A DNA stretch of 64,000 nucleotides, taken from contig JAGKTQ010000004.1 of NCBI GenBank assembly GCA_021153325.1, positions 59,614 through 123,613 on the forward strand. Reading direction: 5' to 3'. The notes beneath the pieces were generated by a model. The model was not told where the DNA came from. It saw only the letters and a list, made by a program, of their open reading frames with translations, and ran no database searches. Shown one piece after another: positions 1 through 8,813 of this stretch (within the stretch, counting starts at the first letter, position 1; every line of letters starts with the position of its first letter). Position numbers and translations under genes: made by a program. Source of the stretch: Lachnospiraceae bacterium. Its GTDB lineage: Bacteria; Bacillota; Clostridia; Lachnospirales; Lachnospiraceae.

Positions 1-353
1 AGAGGGTGCAGACAATTTGCGAAAAGCTTTTAGCAAAGGCAAAAAGACCGCAGACCGTAATTGTAACGGGCATCATTCGTGAAAAAGATGGCAAAGGATA
101 TGTGGGCAATCTGGCTGTTTCTGCAAAAGAAGCGATTCATGTTGAAACGCCATACACCGGTATGAGTTTTTCTGGAACAGGTGATCTGTTTGCTTCTGTT
201 ATTTGTGGTTGTCTGGTAAAAGGGCTGTCTATACGTGAAGCCATGGAAAAAGCAACTTTCTTTTTACAGACAGCGATCGAAGAAGCATCTGCAGAAAAAA
301 TTCCATCCAATCATGGAGTTCATTTTGAAAAATATTTATCAAGATTATTATAG
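1..353 (+). CDS. Pyridoxal/pyridoxamine kinase, C-terminal part (cut by window edge)
   Basis: Only the last ~117 residues are present, and the reading frame runs off the left edge, so the true start lies outside the window. The fragment carries the ribokinase/PfkB-fold signature S-G-T-G-D-L-F, in which the Asp is the catalytic base and the Gly residues form the anion hole. It also has the helical C-terminus typical of PdxY/PdxK kinases, which phosphorylate B6 vitamers with ATP in the cytoplasm. It ends 12 bases before an ECF S component, so the two probably share an operon for vitamin salvage. Another PfkB-family substrate cannot be excluded from the C-terminus alone. Confidence 0.75.
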   Translation, partial: RVQTICEKLLAKAKRPQTVIVTGIIREKDGKGYVGNLAVSAKEAIHVETPYTGMSFSGTGDLFASVICGCLVKGLSIREAMEKATFFLQTAIEEASAEKIPSNHGVHFEKYLSRLL

Positions 354-365
354 GAGGATGAAGAG

Positions 366-911
366 ATGAGTACACAGGCAGTAGTGAAAGAAAAAAGCAA
401 AGAAGCAGGAGCTTCCAAAGTTAAGTATATTACAATGACGGGAATCATGGCGGCGCTGATCACACTTATGACGGCATATATTTGTCATATCCCGGTAGGT
501 GCAAATGGCGGTTATGTGCATTTTGGTGATTCTTTGATTTACTTGGCAGCAGTGCTTCTTCCAACACCATATGCGCTGGCGGCAGCAGCAATCGGCGGAG
601 GACTGGCAGATTTATTGACAGCTCCGATGTGGGCACCAGCTACCATTATTATTAAAATGTTAATTACGATTCCATTTACAAATAAGTCAAAGAAAATTGT
701 GACACCACGCAATGTCATTGCAACGATAGTGGCATATTTTATTTCTGGCTTAAGTTATTTTTTTGCAGAATATATTCTTTTTGGAACATGGTCTGTTCTT
801 TTCGTATCCATGTCTCAAAGTCTGATTCAGTCTGGTGGTAGTGCGATATTCTTTATTGTATTTGGTCTTGCACTTGATAAAGCGCAAGTAAAGAAAAAGT
901 TTTTTGAGTAG
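366..911 (+). CDS. ECF transporter S component-like membrane protein
   Basis: A 181-residue hydrophobic protein with about five or six predicted membrane segments after a charged, soluble N-terminus of ~20 residues. The H-F-G-D-S-L-I-Y-L-A-A stretch near residue 55 and the following Ala/Gly-rich helix are typical of substrate-binding S components of energy-coupling factor importers (PF07155-like; it resembles what I recall as TIGR04002). S components bind a vitamin and share a common ECF ATPase/T module encoded elsewhere; none is visible here. The position just after a B6 kinase suggests pyridoxine or a related vitamer as substrate, which is inference. An AGGAGG-type ribosome site precedes the ATG. 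Confidence 0.75.
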   Translation: MSTQAVVKEKSKEAGASKVKYITMTGIMAALITLMTAYICHIPVGANGGYVHFGDSLIYLAAVLLPTPYALAAAAIGGGLADLLTAPMWAPATIIIKMLITIPFTNKSKKIVTPRNVIATIVAYFISGLSYFFAEYILFGTWSVLFVSMSQSLIQSGGSAIFFIVFGLALDKAQVKKKFFE

Positions 912-925
912 AGAGGAAAAAGATC

Positions 926-1522
926 ATGGCAGATATTTTATACACCTATAAAAATCAAGTATATGCAAATATTACAAATAAATGTGACTGTAGTTGTCAA
1001 TTTTGTGTCCGCTCACACAAGGACAGTGTAGGAGAAGCCGAGAATTTGTGGTTTCAAAGTGAGCCTGCTTTGGAAGATATTAAAAAGGCAATGGATGAAT
1101 TTGATTTTACAGGCTTCGCAGAATTAGTATTTTGCGGTTATGGTGAGCCTACATGTGCCCTTGAAAATCTGCTTGCCAGTGCAGCTTATGCAAAAGAAAA
1201 GTACCATGTAAAAATCCGTTTGAATACAAACGGATTGGCAAATTTATATCATAAACGAAATGTAGTGCCTGAGCTTGCAAAGGTAATAGACAGCGTATCT
1301 ATCAGCTTGAACGCGCCGACAGCAGAAAAATATCAGGAAGTAACAAGGCCTCAGTTTGAAAATGCGTATCCGGCACTTTTGGAATTTGCTTCACTTGCTA
1401 AAGAGGCATTTGAGCATACACAGCTTTCCATTGTCGATGTACTTCCGGAAGAAGAAATTAAAGCATGCCAAAAGATAGCAGATGATAGAGGAATCTATTT
1501 AAAAATAAGAAAATTTTCTTAG
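926..1522 (+). CDS. Radical SAM protein, small single-domain family
   Basis: A 198-residue protein. Near residue 19 it has a Cys-rich motif, C-D-C-S-C-Q-F-C, giving the CxxxCxxC arrangement that binds the 4Fe-4S cluster of radical S-adenosylmethionine enzymes. The GYGEPT segment matches the SAM-binding G-G-E region, and R-L-N-T-N-G is a typical second strand. No SPASM or other C-terminal auxiliary domain is seen. It is about the size of the short families TIGR04038/TIGR04100, as I recall them, the latter being paired with small ECF-like membrane proteins. The start lies 14 bases after the S component gene, so the two are co-transcribed. The substrate is unknown. Confidence 0.8.
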   Translation: MADILYTYKNQVYANITNKCDCSCQFCVRSHKDSVGEAENLWFQSEPALEDIKKAMDEFDFTGFAELVFCGYGEPTCALENLLASAAYAKEKYHVKIRLNTNGLANLYHKRNVVPELAKVIDSVSISLNAPTAEKYQEVTRPQFENAYPALLEFASLAKEAFEHTQLSIVDVLPEEEIKACQKIADDRGIYLKIRKFS

Positions 1523-1533
1523 GTTTTCTTAGA

Positions 1534-1577
1534 TAAAAGTGAGAGAGTAACAGGCAGATTTGGTTGTTACTTCTCAC
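1534..1577 (-). terminator. Rho-independent terminator of the minus-strand gene
   Basis: GTGAGA...TCTCAC and GTAACA...TGTTAC form a long stem with a small bulge. On the minus strand it is followed by a T run (AAAA on the plus strand). The stem overlaps the last codons of the phosphatidyltransferase gene. Confidence 0.6.
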
Positions 1578-2114
1578 GAAGAATAGATAAGTGAAAACCA
1601 ATATATCTTATCCATGAATAGCACATAAAGAGCATCATAACAAGAATGATTATATTAGCAATGGAATAGGATATGTTTGGAATCAACAGAAGAGCAAAAG
1701 TACCAACGTCAATTATTACCGTACAAATTTTGCCATACATTTTTGCTCCGTTCCATGCATTTTTCTTCTTTTTTAAATATAATCCCATGATACCCATATA
1801 TAATTCCTTGCATACGAAGAAAATAAGGAACAGTATCATTGTCGGATATTTGAAACTAACAGCTATTGCTAAGGCGCCCTGTGTCAATTTGTCAGCAACC
1901 GGATCCAGAGCCTTTCCAAATCAGTTATCATATTAAACTTTCGTGCTACCCAGCCATCTAAAAGATCTGTGATCAAAGAAATTGCCAAGACTAAAAAAGA
2001 AAGGATATAGCCCTGAGGGGTGTTGGCTGTATAATACAAATACAAAAATACAGGAATCATTAATATCCTGAAATATCCCATGAGATTGGGAATACTAAAA
2101 TACTCCTTTTTCAT
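1567..2114 (-). pseudogene. CDP-alcohol phosphatidyltransferase (PgsA-like), single-base frameshift
   Basis: Two adjacent reading frames (1884-2114 and 1567-1887) together make one ~182-residue CDP-alcohol phosphatidyltransferase, an integral membrane enzyme of phospholipid synthesis. The first frame carries D-G-W-V-A-R and ends in a nonsense tail (E-R-L-W-I-R-L-L-T-N). Adding one base in the A3 run at 1918-1920 (minus strand GATTTGG to GATTTTGG) restores F-G-K-A-L-D-P-V-A-D-K. That completes the family motif DGxxAR(x8)GxxxDxxxD exactly, so the original frame is clear. It is either a recent mutation or an assembly/sequencing error in a homopolymer. The usual product is phosphatidylglycerophosphate; a paralogue elsewhere would be expected if the break is real. 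Confidence 0.85.
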
Positions 2115-2345
2115 ATGTTCCTCCCGAATGAAATGTTAAATTAATCCAATATAATACTATATAGCACAAATAAAAACGTTTTAAAAGAGCCAGTGATATG
2201 GTAAAAATGAAATAAATATTAAATAAAAGTAAATTTATCATTATAAAAATAAGCTAATTATAAAATAAAAGGGTACCATGTCGGTATAATTTGTGATATA
2301 GTATATTGATATGGTTAAAAATAGGAAAGGTACAAAGGAGAAGAG

Positions 2346-3752
2346 ATGTTAGACACAATTAATGAAGTTTTAACGAAAATTGATGATTTTGTATGGGGGC
2401 TTCCATTGATCATCCTCATTCTTGCAACGGGTATTCTTTTGACAGTCCGTTTGAAAGGATTGCAGATTACGAAGCTTCCTTTAGCAATTAAGTACATGTT
2501 CGCAAATGAAAAGAGCGGAACAGAAGGAGAGGTTTCCAGTTTCGCAGCGTTATGTACGGCGCTTTCCGCTACGATCGGTACCGGAAACATCGTAGGTGTT
2601 GCAACGGCTATCGTTGCAGGTGGTCCGGGTGCATTATTTTGGATGTGGGTCGCAGCATTGGTAGGAACTGCAACAAAATATGCAGAATGTTTACTTGCAG
2701 TGAAATATCGTGTGACAGCAGAGGATGGACATGTTATCGGTGGACCGTTCTATTACATTGAAAACGGTATGGGAAAGAATTGGAAATGGCTGGCAAAGAT
2801 TTTTGCATTCTTTGGAGTTGGTGTAGGACTTTTTGGTATCGGTACTTTTACTCAGGTAAACGGAATCACAAGTGCTGTAAACAATTTCTTTGATGCAGAA
2901 AATGCATATACCATCGAGTTGTTCGGAAGAAGCTACTCCTGGTCTGTTGTGATAGCCGGTATTTTAGTTACCGTTTGTGCGGCACTTGTTATTATTGGTG
3001 GTTTAAAAAGAATTTCAGCAGTGGCACAGGTCATTGTACCATTTATGGCAATTACATATGTTGTAGCAGCTCTGTTAATTTTAATCTTTAATTTCAAGGC
3101 AATTCCGGCAGCACTTGTTACGATTGTAAAAAGTGCTTTTGGACTCCGTGCAGTGGCAGGTGGAGCAATTGGAGCGATGATAGTCGCCATGCAGAAGGGA
3201 ATTGCAAGGGGTATTTTCTCCAATGAAGCAGGTATCGGTAGTGCACCGATCGCAGCTGCAGCAGCGCAGACAGAACAACCGGCACAGCAGGGTCTGATCT
3301 CTATGTTGGGAACTATGATCGACACAATTATGGTTTGTACAATGACAGGTCTTTGTATTGTCATTACAGGTACATGGGATATCGGTCTGGAAGGTGTAGC
3401 AGTAACAACAAAGGCATTCCAGCTTGGTTTACCATTCCCAGACACAATCGCTTCCTTTATTTTGATGGTTTGTCTTGTATTCTTTGCATTCACAACAATT
3501 CTTGGATGGGATTATTACAGTGAACGTTGTTTGGAATATTTGACTGGAAACAAGCAGAAAATAGTAAAAGCATATCGTTGGATTTATATTCTCTGCGTAT
3601 TTATCGGACCATATATGACGGTCAAGGCAGTATGGACAATTGCCGATATCTTTAATGGTTTAATGGCGATTCCGAACTTAATAGCATTGATTGCATTGAA
3701 TGGTGTAGTTGTAGCAGAGACAAAAGCTTACTTTAATAGTTTGAAAAAATAA
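2346..3752 (+). CDS. Sodium:alanine/glycine symporter (AGCS family)
   Basis: A 468-residue polytopic membrane protein with about ten or eleven hydrophobic segments, the normal size for the alanine-or-glycine:cation symporter family (AlsT/DagA/AgcS). Family signatures are clear: S-A-T-I-G-T-G-N-I-V-G-V near residue 75, G-P-G-A-L-F-W-M-W, and the loop G-I-F-S-N-E-A-G-I-G-S-A-P near residue 290. It would import alanine or glycine with Na+. It stands alone, with its own upstream region and a strong terminator after the stop. The start is the only ATG with a good ribosome site (AAAGGAGAAGAG). Confidence 0.93.
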   Translation: MLDTINEVLTKIDDFVWGLPLIILILATGILLTVRLKGLQITKLPLAIKYMFANEKSGTEGEVSSFAALCTALSATIGTGNIVGVATAIVAGGPGALFWMWVAALVGTATKYAECLLAVKYRVTAEDGHVIGGPFYYIENGMGKNWKWLAKIFAFFGVGVGLFGIGTFTQVNGITSAVNNFFDAENAYTIELFGRSYSWSVVIAGILVTVCAALVIIGGLKRISAVAQVIVPFMAITYVVAALLILIFNFKAIPAALVTIVKSAFGLRAVAGGAIGAMIVAMQKGIARGIFSNEAGIGSAPIAAAAAQTEQPAQQGLISMLGTMIDTIMVCTMTGLCIVITGTWDIGLEGVAVTTKAFQLGLPFPDTIASFILMVCLVFFAFTTILGWDYYSERCLEYLTGNKQKIVKAYRWIYILCVFIGPYMTVKAVWTIADIFNGLMAIPNLIALIALNGVVVAETKAYFNSLKK

Positions 3753-3758
3753 ATCTTT

Positions 3759-3805
3759 ATCCGCGAAGGAAGCAGGTTCGACCTCTTCCTTCGCGGATTT
3801 TTTTT
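3759..3805 (+). terminator. Rho-independent terminator after the symporter
   Basis: A perfect 14-bp stem, ATCCGCGAAGGAAG (3759-3772) with CTTCCTTCGCGGAT (3785-3798), has a 12-base loop and is followed by a T7 run. Confidence 0.93.
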
Positions 3806-3953
3806 AAAAAAAGTAATTTTTTCCTAAAAATTATATATAGTAATTTCTTTTTTATATAAAATAACTAATTTTTTTATAAAGAATGCTGTGATTTTATTGA
3901 AAAATTTACAAATTATGGTACAATTTAACTATATATGAATTGAGGGAAATATT

Positions 3954-5621
3954 ATGGAAGATATAAGAGAAAAGATTTCATTCAATCAAGTTGAAGAAGT
4001 GATTAAGATTTTAAGTCCAAGTATTGATAGTTACCTTTATATCTTGGATATTAAAAATGATACATACTGTATTTCTGCAAATGCGCTGGAACGCTTTCCG
4101 ATACCTACGCAGCAGTTTCAGAATGTTTTAGAGACATTGAAACAATACGTGTATCCTGAGGATTTTCAGATCTTACAGGAGGATATGATGCGTATTATGA
4201 GAAGAGAACAGGATTTTCATAATCTGCAATATAGATGGGTGGATAAAGAAGGAAAAGCTGTGTGGATCAACTGCAGAGGCAGGGTAATGTTTGATGAAGC
4301 CGGCGAACCGGAGTTCTTGGTAGGCTGTGTTAACGAGATTGGTCAGAAACAAAAGGCAGATAATGTCAGTGGCCTGCTTGGTGAAACCAGTTTGCAGCAG
4401 GAAATCCGTAGCCATAAAGAAGGCTGCCACAGTGGGTTTATGCTGAGAATCGGAATTGATAATTTTAAAGAAATTAATCAAAACCGTGGTATGGAATACG
4501 GTGATATGGTCTTACGAAAAACGGCAGAATGCATTCAGTCCGTGCTCACATCTTCTCAGAAGCTTTATCGAATTGTGGCAGATGAGTTCGTGATCTTGGA
4601 TTTTTCTAAAAAAGGTGCTGAGGATGCGAGAAAACTTTTTGATAAGATCCGTTTGAAAATCAATTCCTTTATAGAAGAAAATCAATACGAGGTATTTTTT
4701 ACAGTTTCTGGTGGAATTTTAGATTTTTCTGTTCAACAGGGAGCAAATTACACAGATTTGATGAAATGGACCGAGTTTTCTTTGAATGAAGCCAAGAACA
4801 GAGGCAAAAATACAGTGTATGTGTATAATGAACAGGATTATAAGGCATTCTTGCATCATAGACATTTGATACAGCTTATGCGTCAATCGGTAAATCATAA
4901 TTTCAAGGGTTTTGAAGCGTATTTTCAGCCTATTATGGATATTAAAGAAGGACGATTGGCAAATGCAGAAACGTTATTGCGTTTCCATGCAGAAGAAACA
5001 GGTATGGTTTCTCCAGCAGAGTTTATTCCCCTTTTAGAGGAAAGTGGTCTGATCATTCCGGTAGGACGATGGGTATTACAGCAGGCAATCATAACGTGTA
5101 GAGAAATACAAAAATCAATACCGAATTTTAAAGTATCGGTGAATTTGTCCTATATTCAAGTATTGAAAAGTGATGTATTAGAAGAAATATTAAGCAGTAT
5201 GAAACGGTATGGTTTGAAGCCGGGAAGTATTGTAATAGAACTGACAGAGAGTGGATTTTTGGAAGCAGATACGAACTTTATTGGTTTCTGTAATGGATTG
5301 CGTGAAAATGGAATACCGTTAGCGCTGGATGATTTTGGTACAGGTTATTCTAATTTCCATTATTTGTACAACTTAAATCCAACTACAATCAAGATTGATC
5401 GTTCCTTTACCTTGAAGGCTTTGAAAAATAGTTATGAATTTAATCTGCTTCAGCATATGGTAGATATGACACATAGTATTGACTTAAAGCTCTGTATTGA
5501 AGGTATTGAAACGGAGCAGGAACTGAATAAAATCTGCGAAATGGGTCCAGATTATATTCAAGGTTTTTACTTTGGAAAACCTTGTCCGCTCAAACAATTT
5601 TTAGAGGACTTTGTTAATTGA
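3954..5621 (+). CDS. PAS-GGDEF-EAL cyclic-di-GMP protein, degenerate GGDEF
   Basis: A 555-residue cytoplasmic protein. A PAS_3-like fold (residues ~30-135, ending W-I-N-C-R-G-R...F-L-V-G-C-V-N) is followed by a GGDEF domain (~145-285) and an EAL domain (~310-550). The cyclase signature is V-A-D-E-F instead of G-G-D-E-F, so diguanylate cyclase activity is unlikely and GTP binding may be regulatory. The EAL domain keeps its key residues: E-T-L-L-R-F, the N in V-S-V-N-L-S, E-L-T-E-S, D-D-F-G-T-G-Y-S, K-I-D-R and the E in I-E-G-I-E-T. It therefore probably hydrolyses c-di-GMP. A c-di-GMP-binding PilZ protein lies at 28.9 kb. No transmembrane segment is visible. Confidence 0.92.
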   Translation: MEDIREKISFNQVEEVIKILSPSIDSYLYILDIKNDTYCISANALERFPIPTQQFQNVLETLKQYVYPEDFQILQEDMMRIMRREQDFHNLQYRWVDKEGKAVWINCRGRVMFDEAGEPEFLVGCVNEIGQKQKADNVSGLLGETSLQQEIRSHKEGCHSGFMLRIGIDNFKEINQNRGMEYGDMVLRKTAECIQSVLTSSQKLYRIVADEFVILDFSKKGAEDARKLFDKIRLKINSFIEENQYEVFFTVSGGILDFSVQQGANYTDLMKWTEFSLNEAKNRGKNTVYVYNEQDYKAFLHHRHLIQLMRQSVNHNFKGFEAYFQPIMDIKEGRLANAETLLRFHAEETGMVSPAEFIPLLEESGLIIPVGRWVLQQAIITCREIQKSIPNFKVSVNLSYIQVLKSDVLEEILSSMKRYGLKPGSIVIELTESGFLEADTNFIGFCNGLRENGIPLALDDFGTGYSNFHYLYNLNPTTIKIDRSFTLKALKNSYEFNLLQHMVDMTHSIDLKLCIEGIETEQELNKICEMGPDYIQGFYFGKPCPLKQFLEDFVN

Positions 5622-5660
5622 TAATAGAAAGACTTCAGGAAGGACAAGACAAATAGAGAG

Positions 5661-5831
5661 ATGTTAGTTTGCGATTATATTGTAGAAAAAATTGATGGTG
5701 ATTATGCTTATCTGCAGCGTGAGGACAAGCCGGAGGAAGAAAGTAAGCTGGTAGCAAGAGCGCTTCTGCCGGAGGAAATTACGGAAGGAAGCAGACTACA
5801 TTATGAGATGATGCAGTATACAATTATATAG
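5661..5831 (+). CDS. Small DUF3006-like protein
   Basis: A 56-residue open frame between the EAL gene and a strong terminator. The pattern (D-Y-I-V-E-K-I-D-G-D-Y-A-Y-L near the N-terminus, then A-R-A-L-L-P-E-E-I-T-E-G-S-R-L) resembles DUF3006: a short beta-rich protein that starts with a variant of 'vDriEgd.Avl' and has a 'LP.g.keGd.l' centre. Its function is unknown. It begins 40 bases after the EAL gene and shares its terminator, so it is probably the distal gene of that transcript. The ribosome site (GAGAG just before ATG) is modest. Confidence 0.6.
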   Translation: MLVCDYIVEKIDGDYAYLQREDKPEEESKLVARALLPEEITEGSRLHYEMMQYTII

Positions 5832-5852
5832 GTAGGATAATGAAAAGCAGAA

Positions 5853-5896
5853 ATGCCGGGTTTTACATAAAAGTAAAATCCGGCATTGTTATTTTT
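5853..5896 (+). terminator. Rho-independent terminator
   Basis: ATGCCGGGTTTTAC pairs with GTAAAATCCGGCAT (one G-T pair) around a short A-rich loop, followed by TGTTATTTTT. It closes the EAL/DUF3006 transcript. Confidence 0.9.
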
Positions 5897-6046
5897 AAAA
5901 ATCTTTACGAAACTTTACAATTTCATAACTTTTGTCACAAAATTTTACAATTCTTTACCGAAAGTTGATAGTTTGTCAACGATTTGCAATGCTATACTCT
6001 CAGCGTGAGAAAAAGAATGAGATAAAAGAAAGGATTAGTTGGGAAG

Positions 6047-7150
6047 ATGAAAAAGAATGTTGTAAAAATGACAGCAGCTCTTATGGCAGCAGTAGTTTTC
6101 ATGACTGGCTGTGGAGCAGAAAAAGCAACAGAAGAAACCGTAGATTTGAGAGAAGTACCATTAGAAGAAATTATTGAAAAAGCACAGGAAGAAGGGACCA
6201 TTTCTTCTGTAGGTATGCCAAATGACTGGGCAAACTGGGAAGGAAGCTGGGAAGCAATTACAGAAACTTATGGATTGGAACATGATGATACAGATATGAG
6301 TTCTGCAGAAGAACTTTCTATGTTTGAAACAGAAAAGGATGCAGCTACAAAAGATATCGGTGACGTAGGACAGGCATTTGGACAGACTGCTATTGATATG
6401 GATGTAGTACAGCCCTACAAAGCATCCACATGGGATTCCATTCCTGATTGGGCAAAAGATCCAGATGGTAATTGGGTTATTACTTATGTAGGAACTATGA
6501 GCTGTATGGTAAATAAGAACAATGTAGATGAAACCATTGATTCTTGGGAAGATATCGCAAATAGTGATTGCGTCGTAACAATGGGTGATGTAGTTCGTGC
6601 GGCAGCTCCACAGACGGCAGTGCTCTCTTGTGCATATGCTATGGGTGGCGATATGGAGAACTTAGATCCTGCATTTGATTTCTTTAAACAGCTCGCTGAA
6701 GAAGGAAGATTGGATGCTGGTGAGTACAGCCAGGAAAGAATGGCTAGAAATGAAATTGATGTATCTCTTACATGGGATTATCTTTCTTTGAAATATCGTG
6801 ACCTGATCGTAGAAGAATCACCAGAAGCAAATATTGAATGTCACGTAATGACAGATGGTGCTATTCAGTCTGGTTACTGCCTTGTGATCAATAAATATGC
6901 ACCACATCCATATTCAGCAGCTTTAACAGTAGAATATATGTTGAGTGATGAAGGACAGCTTAACAGAGCAGAAGGATATGCACGTCCGATTCGTTCTGAT
7001 GTAGAGATTCCAGAAGAATTAGCACAGAAAATGATCGCAGATGAAGAGTATACAGATGGTATTCCTTTAACAGATAATGAAGCGATCACAGCAGCTTGCG
7101 CAGAAATTTCAACACGTTGGGAAGAAGAAATTATTCCTCTTATGAATTAG
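6047..7150 (+). CDS. ABC transporter solute-binding lipoprotein
   Basis: A 367-residue exported lipoprotein: a basic N-terminus, hydrophobic core and lipobox F-M-T-G-C put the acylated Cys at about residue 22. The fold belongs to the extracellular solute-binding class used by putrescine, iron and aminoethylphosphonate importers, with W-E-D-I-A-N-S-D-C hinge-type segments and the C-terminal S-A-A-L-T-V-E-Y-M-L-S motif. It captures the substrate outside the membrane for the permeases that follow. It leads a five-gene operon (two permeases, ATPase, PHP hydrolase). The substrate is not evident from sequence; the PHP neighbour favours a phosphorylated compound, which is inference. Confidence 0.85.
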   Translation: MKKNVVKMTAALMAAVVFMTGCGAEKATEETVDLREVPLEEIIEKAQEEGTISSVGMPNDWANWEGSWEAITETYGLEHDDTDMSSAEELSMFETEKDAATKDIGDVGQAFGQTAIDMDVVQPYKASTWDSIPDWAKDPDGNWVITYVGTMSCMVNKNNVDETIDSWEDIANSDCVVTMGDVVRAAAPQTAVLSCAYAMGGDMENLDPAFDFFKQLAEEGRLDAGEYSQERMARNEIDVSLTWDYLSLKYRDLIVEESPEANIECHVMTDGAIQSGYCLVINKYAPHPYSAALTVEYMLSDEGQLNRAEGYARPIRSDVEIPEELAQKMIADEEYTDGIPLTDNEAITAACAEISTRWEEEIIPLMN

Positions 7151-7167
7151 GAGCGGAGTGCAGTAGG

Positions 7168-8022
7168 ATGAAGAATTTTAAAAAAGCGGGTGGCAGAATA
7201 GCATTCTTTCTGCCGCTTGCATTTATTATTTTATTTTTTGAATGTGTACCTTTAGTAAGCATGATAGTAAAGAGCTTTTTGGAAGATAGCGGAAGTGGGT
7301 TTACTCTTAATAATTTCATACAGATCTTTCAGAAACCGGCATATTTGGTAGCTATTAAAAATACTCTTTGGATCACGATCTTATCCACAGTAGTTGGTCT
7401 GATCATTGATTTCTTTCTTGCAATGGCACTCAGTAGAGATACAGGAAAGAAGAAAAGCCTCTATTTATCTTTATTAAATTTGACCTCGAATTTTTCAGGT
7501 GTACCCCTTTCCATTGCATTTATTACTTTGTTAGGTACTGCTGGTGTATTTGTATTGATCAGTAAGCAGATCGGATTTACACCATTGGCGTCTTATAATT
7601 TATACAGTTTAAAAGGTATGTTTATCATTTATGTATATTTCCAAATACCAATGGGAACGCTTTTGCTCCTTCCAACTTTTGATAAGGTGAGAAAAGAATG
7701 GAAAGAAGCAGCAAGATTGATGAATGCAAGAAGTGTTCGGTTCTGGCTGCAGATCGGTATTCCGGTCATGATGCCGGGTATATTGGGAACTTTTAATATG
7801 TTGTTTGCAAATGCATTGGCAACTTATGCAACACCATATCTTTTAGTAAATAATAGTATTTCCTTATTACCAGTTAAGATCGTTGATATGTTTGTTGGAG
7901 ATGTCAAGCAAAGACCGGGATTAGGAAGTGCGCTTTCGATCGTCATGCTTTTGATCGTAATGATAGAGATTGGACTGACGAATTTATGCAAAAGGCATTT
8001 TGAAAGAGGTACAAAGCGATGA
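7168..8022 (+). CDS. ABC transporter permease (first)
   Basis: A 284-residue permease with about six membrane segments. The start is placed at the ATG at 7168, which follows GGAGCGGAG and leads directly into M-K-N-F-K-K-A-G-G-R; a longer upstream frame would overlap the binding-protein gene and lacks a ribosome site. The cytoplasmic EAA loop (W-K-E-A-A-R-L-M-N-A-R...G-I-P-V-M-M-P-G-I-L-G) that docks on the ATPase is present near residue 185. It belongs to the spermidine/putrescine-iron-phosphonate permease class (BPD_transp_1). It forms a heterodimer with the next gene, with which it overlaps by 4 bases. Confidence 0.88.
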   Translation: MKNFKKAGGRIAFFLPLAFIILFFECVPLVSMIVKSFLEDSGSGFTLNNFIQIFQKPAYLVAIKNTLWITILSTVVGLIIDFFLAMALSRDTGKKKSLYLSLLNLTSNFSGVPLSIAFITLLGTAGVFVLISKQIGFTPLASYNLYSLKGMFIIYVYFQIPMGTLLLLPTFDKVRKEWKEAARLMNARSVRFWLQIGIPVMMPGILGTFNMLFANALATYATPYLLVNNSISLLPVKIVDMFVGDVKQRPGLGSALSIVMLLIVMIEIGLTNLCKRHFERGTKR

Positions 8023-8813
8023 AAGAACATAAAGTATTAAAAACAATTTGGAAAGTTTGCGTTGCAGTCTTTTTGCTCATGCCGCTTGTTGTTACGTTAA
8101 TCTATTCCTTTTCGGAAAGATGGATCAATATCATTCCGGAAGGTTTTACATTGGAATATTATGTTAAAACGTTGACAAACACAACCTTTCTGATGGGTAT
8201 TGTGCGAGGAATGGTCACTGCATTGATCCCGGTATTGATCACAAACATCAGTGTATTGCTTGCCTTGTATGTTGTCATTGTCTATTTGCAAAATATGGAA
8301 AAGGTGGTGCAGCTTTTCTGTTTGATTCCGTCTACGATCAATGGAATCATTGTGGCAACATCCGTACTCGGAACTTATGCCGGAAGTGATACTGTTTTTT
8401 CAAACCGTATTTTTATGTTAGTAATGATCTATTGTGTATTTATTATGCCAGTGACGTATCAGGGAATACGAAACAGTTTATATGCGGTGAATACTGCTGG
8501 AATTTTAGAAGCAGCAGAAATGCTTGGATATCGTAAGTTCCATAGCTATGTTACGATCGTGATTCCTACGATCTTACCGGGACTATGTAACTCTGCATTG
8601 ATGAGCTTCGCAGGGCTGTTTGGAGATTTTGCAATTATTAAGATCATCGCTGCTTCACAGTGGGAAACAGCACAGGCATATTTGTATCGAAACCGGAGTA
8701 CAGATGCACAGGAGTTGAGTGCAGCGGTAGTTATTTTATTGCTGATCACACTTGTAATTAATTACGCAGTGCATAAGAGCCAAAATGATAAGAAAGGAGT
8801 ACGTGCGGAATAA
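8019..8813 (+). CDS. ABC transporter permease (second)
   Basis: A 264-residue BPD_transp_1 permease with about six hydrophobic segments and the EAA loop L-E-A-A-E-M-L-G-Y-R...I-P-T-I-L-P-G-L near residue 170. Its ATG overlaps the stop of the first permease (ATGA), and its own stop overlaps the start of the ATPase (TAATG), which implies translational coupling and equal dosage. It is the second half of the membrane channel of this importer. Confidence 0.88.
   Translation: MKEHKVLKTIWKVCVAVFLLMPLVVTLIYSFSERWINIIPEGFTLEYYVKTLTNTTFLMGIVRGMVTALIPVLITNISVLLALYVVIVYLQNMEKVVQLFCLIPSTINGIIVATSVLGTYAGSDTVFSNRIFMLVMIYCVFIMPVTYQGIRNSLYAVNTAGILEAAEMLGYRKFHSYVTIVIPTILPGLCNSALMSFAGLFGDFAIIKIIAASQWETAQAYLYRNRSTDAQELSAAVVILLLITLVINYAVHKSQNDKKGVRAE

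Noticed and set aside
1673..1936. A plus-strand frame over the phosphatidyltransferase
   Set aside because: It is antisense to a clear, though frameshifted, gene and has no recognisable domain.
2933..3493. A 186-residue minus-strand frame
   Set aside because: Antisense shadow of the alanine symporter, with repetitive Ala/Ile/Pro composition and no start signal.
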